From Delphinella strobiligena (lineage: Eukaryota; Ascomycota; Dothideomycetes; Dothideales; Dothioraceae): a stretch of 64,000 nt of DNA. A program made the position numbers and the translations under genes. Positions 55,115 to 64,000 of the stretch are shown here, piece after piece; positions within the stretch are counted from its first letter, which is position 1; the number at the start of each line of letters is the position of its first letter. Location of the stretch: NCBI GenBank assembly GCA_009982845.1, contig JAADKB010000010.1:62001-126000 (forward strand), given 5' to 3'. The notes beneath the pieces were generated by a model. That model did not search any database and was not told the DNA's origin. It saw only the letters and a program-made list of their open reading frames with translations.

Positions 55115-57128
55115 CTACCACACAATCTGCCATGGTGTATTGCTGAACCCTACAATCTGCGAAAAAGCCTGGTTCCGCTCGTCCATATTGACCAGCACCC
55201 ATTCGTGTCCCGCCTTGCTCACAATGCGCAAGTCCATGCCCGTATCTTTGCTTGGTGTGGGGATCTGTTTGGTCGCGACGCGATCGATCTTCTCGATATT
55301 GCTGATCTGATCATAATCGAGCGTCCAGATGAGTCGGTGTCCGATGTTAGTCTCGAAGCGTATGGCCTTGGCGCTGATGATGAGGCGGCCTTTGTCTTTG
55401 TTGTGGTGGGTGGCGTAGTGGCCATAATCGACGTCTGCGGGATCTGCAGTGCTGGGTTGCGTGGCATGTTGATAACGCGAGCCTTCGGCTTGGAGTGACT
55501 GGAACGCCCATTCGCCTATATTTAGTATGTCAGCTTAGTCTGCCAATGTTTGCTCTACAGACTCACCGTGTGTCGGGATATTCCAGAAGATACGTCTGGG
55601 CACCGAAACGAGCAGACGGTAATCTGGGAACTTGCTTGCTAATGGGAAGAGACCGAAGAATGTGAAGCCCATGCAGAAAGTCATAGATTTGATCAAAAGC
55701 CAGGCAGGCGCAAAGATGGTGAAGAGGATGACGATGAAGAATATCGTCAATGTAGCCCAAGTCCGGCTAGGTACCCTCCATTCGTAGAAGCTTCGAAGCA
55801 CTTAGTAATCATGATCGAGCAATATCGGACGGAAGAGAGAAATGGGGTAACTAACTTGCGCATGACTTCACATATATTAGCCATATCACACAGCTGAAGC
55901 ATCAGCCAAGGACCCAGCTGCTCAAGAATTTTGTCCGCCCATACTTCGTCCCCTTCTTTTTCGACGAACTCGGTGAGGGAAAAGGCGGTCTGGTGTATGT
56001 CCTCTGTACGCTTGATGTCATTACGGATATCTTCAATGGTATCTCCACTGAAGTGGCGATGTATCACCATATAGATCACGGCTGAAAGCTTTGGATCGTT
56101 AGCCAACGATGCACGCTGATAAAGTATCAAGAGCAAACACACGATCCGCAGACTTACCATTCCTGGCAGCAGAAGGTCAAAGTACCACAGAATCGAGTAG
56201 ATGATAAGGTATTTGGACGTTTCCGCCGGATACTCCCATCGATAGACTTTTCGAGAGGTCATGATAAGTTCCTGGAAGGGAGCTGAGGCGATGATAACAC
56301 GCTCCAAGTTGGGCATGATTGACTCTTTCGTCGGCTCGGGTGGGTCTGAACCATAACCAATGTACTGACCGCCATACTGTAGTGCGTAGTATTGCATTTC
56401 CTGCACACAGAGTCAGCGCGATTCGGATATCAGAATAAAGCACTCACATGAATTCCGTAGGCTTTCCAATCAACTACCGTCTCTCCTCGGATGTTCTTGC
56501 TTTCGAATGCAGATCGACTTTTCCTGACAAAGGTTTCTCGAGGGCTAATGCGACACTTGGTGACGTGCCTGTCGACAGTCCACCTTACGTACATGGTTTG
56601 ACGTTCTTTAATCAGCCTTTCGAGGTCTTTTACTGCAAGTAATCTTTCGGCGTCTGTGTGCGCACATTCGACCCGATCGTGAGCGTTGACTAGATCAACT
56701 TCTTGGCCATGAGAGATCTCCTTGGCGGCTATGTTCGCAGCCGCTTCGTGATTGCCCTGTCCTGAGATCTTGCTCTTGACAGTAGCAACAGGGTCTCGAA
56801 ACATATCTTGGATAGTAGGTTTATGGGGTTCTGGCAGATCACGGACAAGGCGAGAATCAGATGTGAGAACATCGGGGCCGGCAAGGATGGGGGTTGTTGA
56901 GATTTGCTTCCCGTCAGAGTCTTTGCTGATGTGAAGGAGTTTCCTGACTTTGACAGCGGTGTCGTGTCTGCGCTCGTTGAGTGAGTCCCGAACGGTGTGG
57001 CTCGGTGTTGGTGGCGGAGGTAGTACCTCTGACTGTATGAGGTCGATTTGACCATGTTCATTGATAGCTGAGCGACCAAGACCAATTTCACTCTCGGGAA
57101 CAGAGACAGACTCCGCTATGGATTGCAT
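55115..57128 (-). CDS. DUF3292 fungal membrane protein
   Basis: Exons are 57128-56448, 56400-56158, 56115-55856, 55790-55567 and 55515-55115, with introns of 42-65 nt; the phases fit and give 602 aa. The order matches DUF3292: a disordered N-terminus (MQSIAESVSVPESEIG), a conserved block GNHEAAANIAAKEISHGQEV, the RWTVDRHVTKCRI and WKAYGIHEMQYYALQYGG segments, then SKYLIIYSILWYFDLLLPGM. A helix pair follows around TLTIFFIVILFTIFAPAWLL, with VPRRIFWNIPTHGEWAFQSL across the last intron. The C-terminal 130 residues (RFETNIGHRLIWTLDYDQIS, then VSKAGHEWVLVNM) have a GRAM/PH-like look. The family is a fungal membrane protein of unknown function, probably with one or two membrane passes and a lipid-binding-like end. 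It is convergent with the kinase. Confidence 0.8.
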
Positions 57129-58517
57129 AATTCAGACCGATGATTTAGAGGTGATTGGATCGCGTAAAGACTTGATCAGGTGCAGCTGACAGTCCAGTGT
57201 CATATAAGCTTGACAGCGTCGATGCTAAATATTCTTGCGCAATTGTTGCTGTTCATAGTTTCTATGGAGTTGTGAGAGTTTGGAGACATTGGAATCGCCA
57301 ACTACCTGTTGAGTAAACTTGCGCAACTTGAGGTACGATTAGGAGGGCTCGTGATGACATGACGTACGTGGGTGTCACAAGAACCTTGCATGACAATCAT
57401 GACCGAGCGATTTTTGAGATTGCGGGAGAGAATAATCGTGCTATCAGTCTGGCTTTCGATTTCATGGGATCATCTTGGAGGTAAAATGTAACATGAGAGA
57501 CGTCCAGAGCTTACCGTCTATGCAGGGAGTGGTGATAGTATCTGCTTTCGTGCTCTACGACCGTGGTCTTTAAATGACGACTTGACTACAGCTGAGATAC
57601 TGCTCTAGGTTTTGGTGTATTTTCTCACGCTGGCCCAATAGTCTGAAGTGATGTATGCATGAGATTGTACTATACCAAGCTTCACAGTGCTAGCCTGGCT
57701 ACAGCTTAGCCACGGTCATCCTGGTAACAAAGGAGAAAGACAGCACGCTGTGCTATTTGCCGCATCACGCAGTATTCTCTTGCTTTGCAGAGCTGAGCCG
57801 ACATCTGTGAGGCTTGACGACTGGTTGCAGCTCCTTGTGGCACGTCCTAGTCATACAACTTGCCTATTGCTTTAGCCCAGTCGGCAACGAATGCCATCCC
57901 AACCCACCTGCATGTAATATGCAGTCTGTGACAACCTGGCCAACAAGCCAACCTGCTGCCGCGCCTTGATGGACTACCTGCTTGATAATGCCGAACGCTT
58001 GTCAGCGAATGCATTTCGGACGTGCTATAAGCTCGCCACACAGAGCTAAGCCTAATTAGACCCTAATTGTGGCAATTCCCAAGTTTAGTAGAAAAGGGCG
58101 ACCGTGTCCAAGTAATCATCACAAAACTCATCTCACAAATATTACTATGCCACTAATCTATGGTTATAAGCTTGGGTCAGCTGATGCAGCCAACATTACT
58201 TGATTGTGAACATCAACTATCGTAACGACAACTGCTCCTTTGTCGATATTGTCACTCAAAATTTGGAATCAAAAGAATTTGTGCCTCATGAAAGGGTAAA
58301 CAGGATTATTCTAACTCTATTCTATTCATCGTCACATCTATTGTCAAAACTCCCCGCTTCCTCAGTGCCGCATGTGGTATATCTGCTCACCTCTAATACT
58401 AACAACAAACATTACATATCGAAGTCCCCAACTCTTCAAATACGCATCAATTCGCTCTCGCTCAATCCACTCGCTAGCTCGGTAATCCTTAATGCCACCG
58501 CATGACCCCTACCCATC
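57129..58517. other. intergenic, about 1.4 kb
   Basis: The 5' flank of the DUF3292 gene and 3' flank of the DUF1275 gene. Short frames (57687-57875 +, 57847-58041 -, 58200-58505 +) lack support. A run of AT-rich sequence occurs near 58100-58200. No RNA gene was recognised. Confidence 0.45.
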
Positions 58518-59741
58518 TCAACCCTCCGTCTTAGCCGGATGCACAAAAAGCGTAAAGAAAGCAACCAAAAACTTAATGCCACCAGCAAGCCAAAGCACAC
58601 TCATCAAACCCCCCTCACTCCTCATCAACCACCCACTACTAACAGCGCCAGCAAGCAGCAACACGACAGCCAAACCCCTCCGATTCCTCTTGATATTATG
58701 CAGAGCAAAGAGCCTAGCATCCCCCATCAAATCGCAATAAGTGCTCGTCAAGACATTGACAGGCAATTCATTGAAACCGAGCAATCTGCTCGTCGCGATT
58801 TGCATTCCGCTCTGGAAACCGAGGGGAGGGAAGAGTGCGACGATTTTGATGTTGTCGACTACGCCGTGCGTGTGGGCGGAGTCTGCTGGGCCGGGACGGT
58901 TGTGGGGGACTAGGTTGTCGGTTACGATGCCCGCGGCGATGAGGATGAGTGCTGATTGGATGAAGTAGATGGAGGTTAGCCAGAGGCGGTTTGAGGAGGC
59001 ACCTTTTGGGGTTACTAGGGTGGTGGCGCGGAAGGTTAGGAAGGCGCCGAGGAGGAAGGAGGCGAGGGAGACGAGGGTCGTTGTCCAGGCGTGGGGATTG
59101 TTGGGTAGGGTTGCTGTCGAGAGACCTAGGATTACTGTGTTGCCTGTTTTTGCATGTCAGCTTCGATGATTTCGTCTCAATGGCTAGTTGCTTTTTTGCT
59201 GCTTGAAGGGCCTTCCAAGTTGATAGCACCGCTTGTGTCCGAGCATCTGACCAGCACCACTGCACGTAAGATGCTGCAACCGCTCGAAGAAATATCACGC
59301 TCTTACAACGCAAGTGATACCAACACACCGCGATCTCCCTCCATCCTCCCGCACTCAAACTTCTCGCCTGACCCAACCAGACTCGTCTCCCTTGCAGAAC
59401 CCAAGAAGTAGTCTCATAAAAGCCTCGAAATGTAAACACACCTCCCCCCACAAAACGACAAGAACAACAAAAAGAGCAAAAGAAAAATGAAAAGCAAAAA
59501 AGTGAGGAGCACACATACCAGTCTGCATACCAACAAAAACACTCCAATTGGCAAAAGTGGCCGCGTCAACCATACCCGTGACATACGAATGCGCCAACAA
59601 CGCCGCATCGCCTTTTTCCTTATCCACAGGCCCCAGCAATCTCCTGCGTGAAAAAAGCCCCAGTTTCGACGTCGTCATGGGTTCGTCTTCTGGTTTTTCG
59701 TATGCCGCATCGTTTGCGGTTGCGTGCGCTACTTGTTGCAT
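58518..59741 (-). CDS. DUF1275 (YoaK-like) membrane protein with a 375-nt intron
   Basis: Exons are 59741-59519 and 59143-58518. The intron is 375 nt (GTATGT donor, GCTGAC branch, ACAG acceptor), and the spliced product is 282 aa. Exon 1 ends with the family signature HSYVTGMVDAATFANWSVFV then GMQT, and exon 2 continues NTVILGLSTATLPNN, which matches the DUF1275 core over the splice, so no coding sequence is missing. Six or more hydrophobic stretches follow (TTLVSLASFLLGAFLTF; IQSALILIAAGIVTDNL; GLAVVLLLAGAVSSGWLM). The family is widespread in bacteria and fungi and its transport role is unproven. The intron is about seven times the usual size in this window and could host a regulatory element, but none is recognised. 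Confidence 0.85.
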
Positions 59742-60739
59742 GATGAATTTTTGGTTTTGTATATCTTTGTGACTTTCTTGTTCCTTTTATCTTGTTGTGG
59801 TTTATGACTTGCGCCCCCGCAGAGGATTCGTTGAGAAGAGAAGCGCGTCTCGCGCGAAAAGGGAAAAGCGGTAGAGGAAAAGAGAAGAAACCAGGTTGTG
59901 AAATGCCTATGACTCTTTTATCTTTTGGACAGACAGACGCATACAAGGAACAAGAAAAGAAAACTAAAATTGATTTTTTTCTTCGCCTTATTGTTAGCCC
60001 TGTTCTCTTTTTGCTTACGTTCTCACGGACGAGGGCATTGACTCGTCCTCTTTTCTCTTATCGAAGACAGCCCCCGCGCGGTTGACTGTATATCTTAGTC
60101 TCGCCCGTTGTTTTTCTCTTGCCCTTTGGAGATAATGGAGAATGCAGCAATTCGCGATGCCGGAGTTCCGACGAAGCCCTACTCGTACAATATCTGGAAG
60201 ATCTGTTGGCGGCTTGTGCTTGTCCGGAGAAGATCTGGTGCTTGCTGGAAATGGCTAAAAGCGGTCCTGCTTGTTCTGTGATTGGTTAGCTTGAGTCGCG
60301 AATCGGACATTGCGCGATTCAGCCTTGAAATTGTGTTATCTCAGGTTGAAAGTGAAGCAAAGCTCTCTGTTATGCATTAGCTCCTTCCTCTTTGACTATA
60401 CTGTTAGGGGCTCAGGAATCTCCAGTTTTGACGCTAAAATCTACAAGTCAATAGGAGACGCGGGACGTATTGCTAAGCGTGCTTTTCAATTGCAAGAGAC
60501 TCTCATAGGATAATTATTGAGAATCTCAGAGGATAATTACTTGCATCTGGACTCTGCGGATGTCGTACGAGTAGTAAAGTGTAGCTCTGCTCAGCTATAG
60601 CACTGTTCAAGATTACAGTATCCATACACGTATTTTGGACAAACCTCTGTGCTTTCTCGAGTAACGTACGCCTGTATACATAGACATCAAGAAATCGCTT
60701 CTCCCATACTCAAACCAAAGTGCCTTAGCTTACTGTCCT
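59742..60739. other. intergenic, about 1.0 kb
   Basis: Contains the DUF1275 promoter and 3' flank of the low-complexity protein gene. Small frames only; nothing identified. Confidence 0.45.
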
Positions 60740-61843
60740 TCAAACACTCTCCCAATCTTCATCGACTCCCGCATCCACGACCACCCAATCCGACTCTGCA
60801 GGCGTTCTCTCGTTCTCATTCTCAGGAATGGTAATCTCAGTCCAAATAGACGCCGATTTTGCCTCTCTCCTCTCCATGGTCTCTGCCGATTCAGCCACAG
60901 CCGAGTCAGCATCCGACACCTCAGTGTCCGCCACACTCATTTCCTCCCTCCTCATCTCCTCCGCATCTTTCTGCCTCCTTATCGCGTTCCTCAAGCTCAT
61001 CTCCTCCCTCCTCATCTCAGCTACTGATATCGCATCCCTCTTCCCCTCCGCCTCTTTCGCCTCCATATACAGGTCCAACATTTTCTTCCTCTCTGCCCAT
61101 TTCTCCTCCTCTGTAGACTTGGTCTTCCTCTTCTCCTTTGCTTCTTTCGCCGCTATAATCTCCTTGACTAATCTTCTCCTCCTGTCTGCCCACTTCTTCT
61201 CTTCTGCCAGCTGAGCCTCCCTCTTCTCCTCTGTCGACTCAACCTCCCTTGACCTCATGGCCGGGTCTGTCGCATGAGCCATTTCTAGCATCGAGTGGAG
61301 GCGAGATGTACTGTCCATTTCCCTGAAAGCAGGAATGACATATCTCGCGACAGTGGGAAGTTCGGCGACTGCTTGTGCATTAGCAGGCACCATCGGTCGA
61401 GGGCCAAGCGGTACGCGTCTTGTTTGAGATGGGAGATTTGATCGAGAGGAGATATTTGATGTTGAGGCTTGGGAGGGGAGGCCTGATCGGGAGGAGAAAA
61501 TTGATGTCCAGAGCAAGGGGGAACGTGGTGAGGCGGCTGTATTTGGCGCTGGCAGAGGCGCAGACACTGGGGCGGGAGGAGAGACAGGCGCTGAAGGAGA
61601 GACAGAGGGACAAGTGGCAGCGGGACGTGCAGCGAGATCCCGTGCAGGAGCACAAGCAGAGGCGGGGATAGGTCCAATAACACAACCAGAGGTGGGATTG
61701 AACACGGCGGCTACGGCGGCAGCAGCAGTAGCTTTGTTGCGTCTTGAGGCGGAGAGATAGGCGGAGGCAGAGGGAGAGGGAGAGGCAGAACCAAAATCAA
61801 AACTAAAATCAAAATCAAACCCAGGGGTAGAAGAAGAAGCAGC

Positions 61844-61922
<79 letters not shown>

Positions 61923-62170
61923 GCGGGATCAAGCTCAAGCCCAGAAGCAGAAGCAGGCTCAGAAGTAGCGCAAGCAGGAACAAGTCCAGGTGCAGGTCCA
62001 TGCACACAATCATCAGCACTTCCTCCCCATCCACATGGCCTATACCTAGCCCTCATCTCCTTCATCTGCTCCACAAAATCGAGAAAGCAGTCCATGGTTG
62101 TTTCAGCGTAATGCTCGTGGGTTTCGGCTGCGGTTTCGATTTCGGGCATCTCGGCTGCGGGTTTGGACAT
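60740..62170 (-). CDS. low-complexity protein with Gly-Ser repeat and charged helical C-terminal half
   Basis: Single exon, 476 aa, start MSKPAAEMPEIETAAETHEH. A short Cys-containing N-terminal region (MRARYRPCGWGGSADDC) precedes a run of about 14 Gly-Ser pairs (residues 83-110) encoded by a CCAGAA-unit repeat (plus-strand reading) at 61843-61921. A Ser/Ala/Pro-rich stretch and an arginine-containing linker follow. From about residue 290 the chain is charged and helical, with repeated phrases such as EEKKWADRRRRLVKEIIAAK, EEEKWAERKKMLDLYMEAK and AEEMRREEMSVADTE. The end ESDWVVVDAG is acidic. It has no signal peptide or known domain. The function is unknown; the repeats may make its length variable between strains. 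Confidence 0.6.
61843..61921. repeat. hexanucleotide microsatellite encoding the Gly-Ser run
   Basis: About 13 copies of ACCAGA (plus strand) in the coding region of the preceding gene; each unit encodes Gly-Ser on the minus strand. The near-perfect units suggest recent slippage expansion. Confidence 0.9.
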
Positions 62171-62818
62171 CTCGTGGAGATTTTGCTGTGGTGGTGGTGA
62201 GTATCAGGTGAGTATGATATAGAATAGAAATTTCTGTTTATGATATGCCGACTTCCTGAGATGTGTGACTTGATGAAAGAAAGAAAGGGAAGATAAAGGG
62301 TCATGGCAGAGCATTTATATTCAATTTTCGATTGGAGATTGGTAAGGTGGGTGGGTGCTATTGACTTTTTCCAATCGGATTCTTATCACATAAGGTGCGA
62401 AAGTTTGGTGGTGGTTTGAAATGCAGACGCCGTCATTGGTCACGCCCTTTCTTTTCCACCAAGAGGCAACGTATCTTGTTGGGTTTGTCGATTATATTAG
62501 GTTTTCTCCGAGAGCACAGCTCGAGGATACAAAAGGGAAGAAAAAAAGTCAATAGGAGATACAAGAAGAGGAGATCCGATTCCACCAATACTCACCGAAA
62601 TTTGCCATTAAGCCTTCTTTTGATGAATTCATGACAAAAGAAAGGAATTGCTCAGCTGTTCTTTCTTCATGCAAAGATGCACTCGTCATGCATCAGATCA
62701 CCACCCCCTCTTCTTCATCTTCTGCTTCTTCATCTCGATTCTCTTCTTCTTCTTCTTCTTCTTCTTCTTCTTCTTCATCTTGTCCTCGTACATACTCTCA
62801 TCGCACATCATGGTATCA
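62171..62818. other. intergenic between the low-complexity gene and the ceramide synthase 3' end
   Basis: A gap of 648 bp. A leftward TATA-like TATAAATGC is at about 62312-62320, roughly 145 bp upstream of the neighbouring ATG (62170). It includes the TTC repeat listed separately. Confidence 0.5.
62741..62776. repeat. TTC/GAA trinucleotide microsatellite
   Basis: Eleven to twelve CTT units lie about 40 bp beyond the stop of the ceramide synthase gene (62819), so probably in its 3' UTR, where the RNA would carry (GAA)n. Confidence 0.85.
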
Positions 62819-64000
62819 TTATCCCTTCCTCCTGCTCCTGAGCTGTTGTGGGGGCGCATGCTCTTCAACAGGAGTGGTAGCGACGGGTTCGCCATTCAAA
62901 TGCACAGCCGGGGCAATTTGCGTCAGCAGCTTCGCGCGGCCAGGCTTGTCCTGCTCCTTCTCCTTGATGGCGTCGGCACGATCCTCCTCCTCCTCTTCCT
63001 CCTCATCGTCACTCCGCTCATCCTTGAGGGCGGTCTGTGCGACAAAGCGGTAAAGAATGCGACAAATCAAGACGAACCAGAAGATGTTGACAGCCTGTAA
63101 ACCGGAAAGCAGGCAGAAGGTGATGGTTTGCGAGATCCAGCATTTGTATTGCTGCGTGTCCCAGTTGAGTTCAAAGGGACCGACGGTGCGGAACTCGGTG
63201 AGGATGGCCCAGAGAATTCGAATGTTGAGGTAATGGCGGAAATAGAACCAAACGCCGATGAAAGTCACAAAGTAGGGGGCTGTGATGGGCGAGTCGATAT
63301 AGTTGAGGACTTTGGACGTCTGGATTGACATGTCAGTTTGAGCGGTGAGAGAAGTTTTGTGAGAACTGAACTCACGGCGAGGAAAAAGTCGGAAATATCC
63401 ATGGTAATGTAAACGGCGATACCCATGTAGGTGAAATGGAAGCGATAACTCAGCCAGATCAAGGCCAAAGTGATGATATGATGCAACACCAACTCCTTGA
63501 AATCCTTTCGTGGCTTCTCCAGCATGAGCAACAAGACCAGACCCTGCTGAGCCCAGTAACTGGCCTGAAGCAGGTAATACGTCTTGAACAGGCCTTCATG
63601 CGTCTTGTGCGGGAAGTTCTCAAACATGGCAGTCGTGTTGAAATACCACACGGGGGTGCGGCTCATGACATACAGACCGAAAGGTCCGTAGATGCCAAAG
63701 TAGAGAGCCGTGTAAAACTGCTCCATGAACCTCGACTGCTTTGCCCGACTCTTGACGCCCAAGCGGATGGCCAGCGGTCGAATCACACGCTGCATGAGGA
63801 ACTCGCGGGTGAAGCTGAGTACAATGGTGTAAAAGGCCACAAAGGCAAAATCGGCCTTGCCCTTGGCATATTGGATGGGTTCGCCAGCCAGCTCAGCTTC
63901 GAGGGATTGCGGGAGCGGATATGATAGGAAGATGCAAGAGTGGAAGGGGTTGGACGTGGATGGGTTGACGGCATAGAGAGCCAAGATGAGGAGAGCCAGG
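62819..64000 (-). CDS. ceramide synthase (TLC/Lag1 family), 5' end cut by window edge
   Basis: The gene runs off the right edge; exons seen are 64000-63376 and 63319-62819, with a 56-nt intron (GTGAGT donor, CCAG acceptor). At least 374 residues are present with no true ATG at the window end. Hydrophobic segments alternate as in Lag1/Lac1: VAFYTIVLSFTREFLMQRV, GIYGPFGLYVMSRTPVWY, YYLLQASYWAQQGLVLL. The family's HH motif is in ELVLHHIITLALIWL, followed by YRFHFTYMGIAVYITMDISD. The C-terminal tail is acidic (DDEEEEEEE) and ends RRKG. The enzyme N-acylates sphingoid bases in the ER to make ceramides. The N-terminal part lies outside the window. Confidence 0.93.

Noticed and set aside
58768..59547. 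259-codon minus-strand frame over the DUF1275 intron
   Set aside because: It is the intron read through in a frame other than the family core; the low-complexity Arg/Pro run is shadow.
61711..62034. Leucine/valine-rich minus-strand frame
   Set aside because: Out-of-frame reading of the hexanucleotide repeat in the Gly-Ser protein gene.
62631..63053. Serine-rich plus-strand frame
   Set aside because: Produced by the TTC repeat and antisense to the ceramide synthase C-terminus.
1..64000. CRISPR arrays, rRNA, tRNA genes, transposons with terminal repeats
   Set aside because: No regularly spaced repeats, no rRNA or cloverleaf signal I could recognise by eye, and no transposase or reverse transcriptase frame.

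Overview
This window looks like a chromosomal segment of a filamentous ascomycete (Pezizomycotina). The evidence is a set of short canonical introns of about 42-75 nt with CTAAC/CTGAC-like branch sites, and fungal families such as a Zn2Cys6 regulator, alternative NADH dehydrogenase, DUF3292, DUF3632, SRP21 and fungal Lag1. The class cannot be fixed from sequence alone; Dothideomycetes or Eurotiomycetes are plausible. Gene models below were built by hand from splice sites, reading phase and family resemblance.

Layout. 1-6186 (-): the first 2062 codons of an FMP27/hobbit/BLTP2 bridge-like lipid-transfer protein, running off the left edge. 6945-8052 (-): CSN5, the COP9 signalosome deneddylase. 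8506-9971 (-): a monocarboxylate-transporter-like MFS protein, with a small unknown gene divergent from it (10351-10672, +). 11460-17024: a tyrosine-catabolism group made of 4-hydroxyphenylpyruvate dioxygenase (-), a TTC36-like TPR protein (-) and a divergent Zn2Cys6 regulator (+). 17138-19103 (-): a sugar transporter. 19104-22943 is gene-poor and holds a decayed GH31 glycosidase, next to an intact GH78 alpha-L-rhamnosidase (22944-25652, +).

26071-33741 is a housekeeping block: cullin-4 (+), SRP21/SRP9-like (-), a DUF1308 (C7orf25-like) protein (+) and tyrosyl-DNA phosphodiesterase 1 (-). 34159-43223 is an accessory stretch: a DUF3632-like protein, two unknown genes, a nine-exon HSPA12-like Hsp70 ATPase with a changed nucleotide-binding loop, a frameshifted F-box-like pseudogene and an unknown six-exon gene. 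44285-46254 (-): an alternative NADH dehydrogenase. 48392-49648 (-): a phytanoyl-CoA-dioxygenase-family protein. 50668-57128: small unknowns, an SRPK-type kinase interrupted by one in-frame stop, and a DUF3292 membrane protein. 58518-64000: a DUF1275 membrane protein with an unusually long intron, a low-complexity Gly-Ser-repeat protein, and a ceramide synthase running off the right edge.

Main points for a second look. The HPPD / TTC36-like / Zn2Cys6 neighbourhood suggests that the TPR protein is an HPPD accessory factor, which parallels the mammalian TTC36-HPD connection. The kinase appears intact except for one nonsense codon in its activation segment. The GH31 remnant sits beside a working GH78 gene. 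The Hsp70-like protein has lost the glycine of its first phosphate loop.
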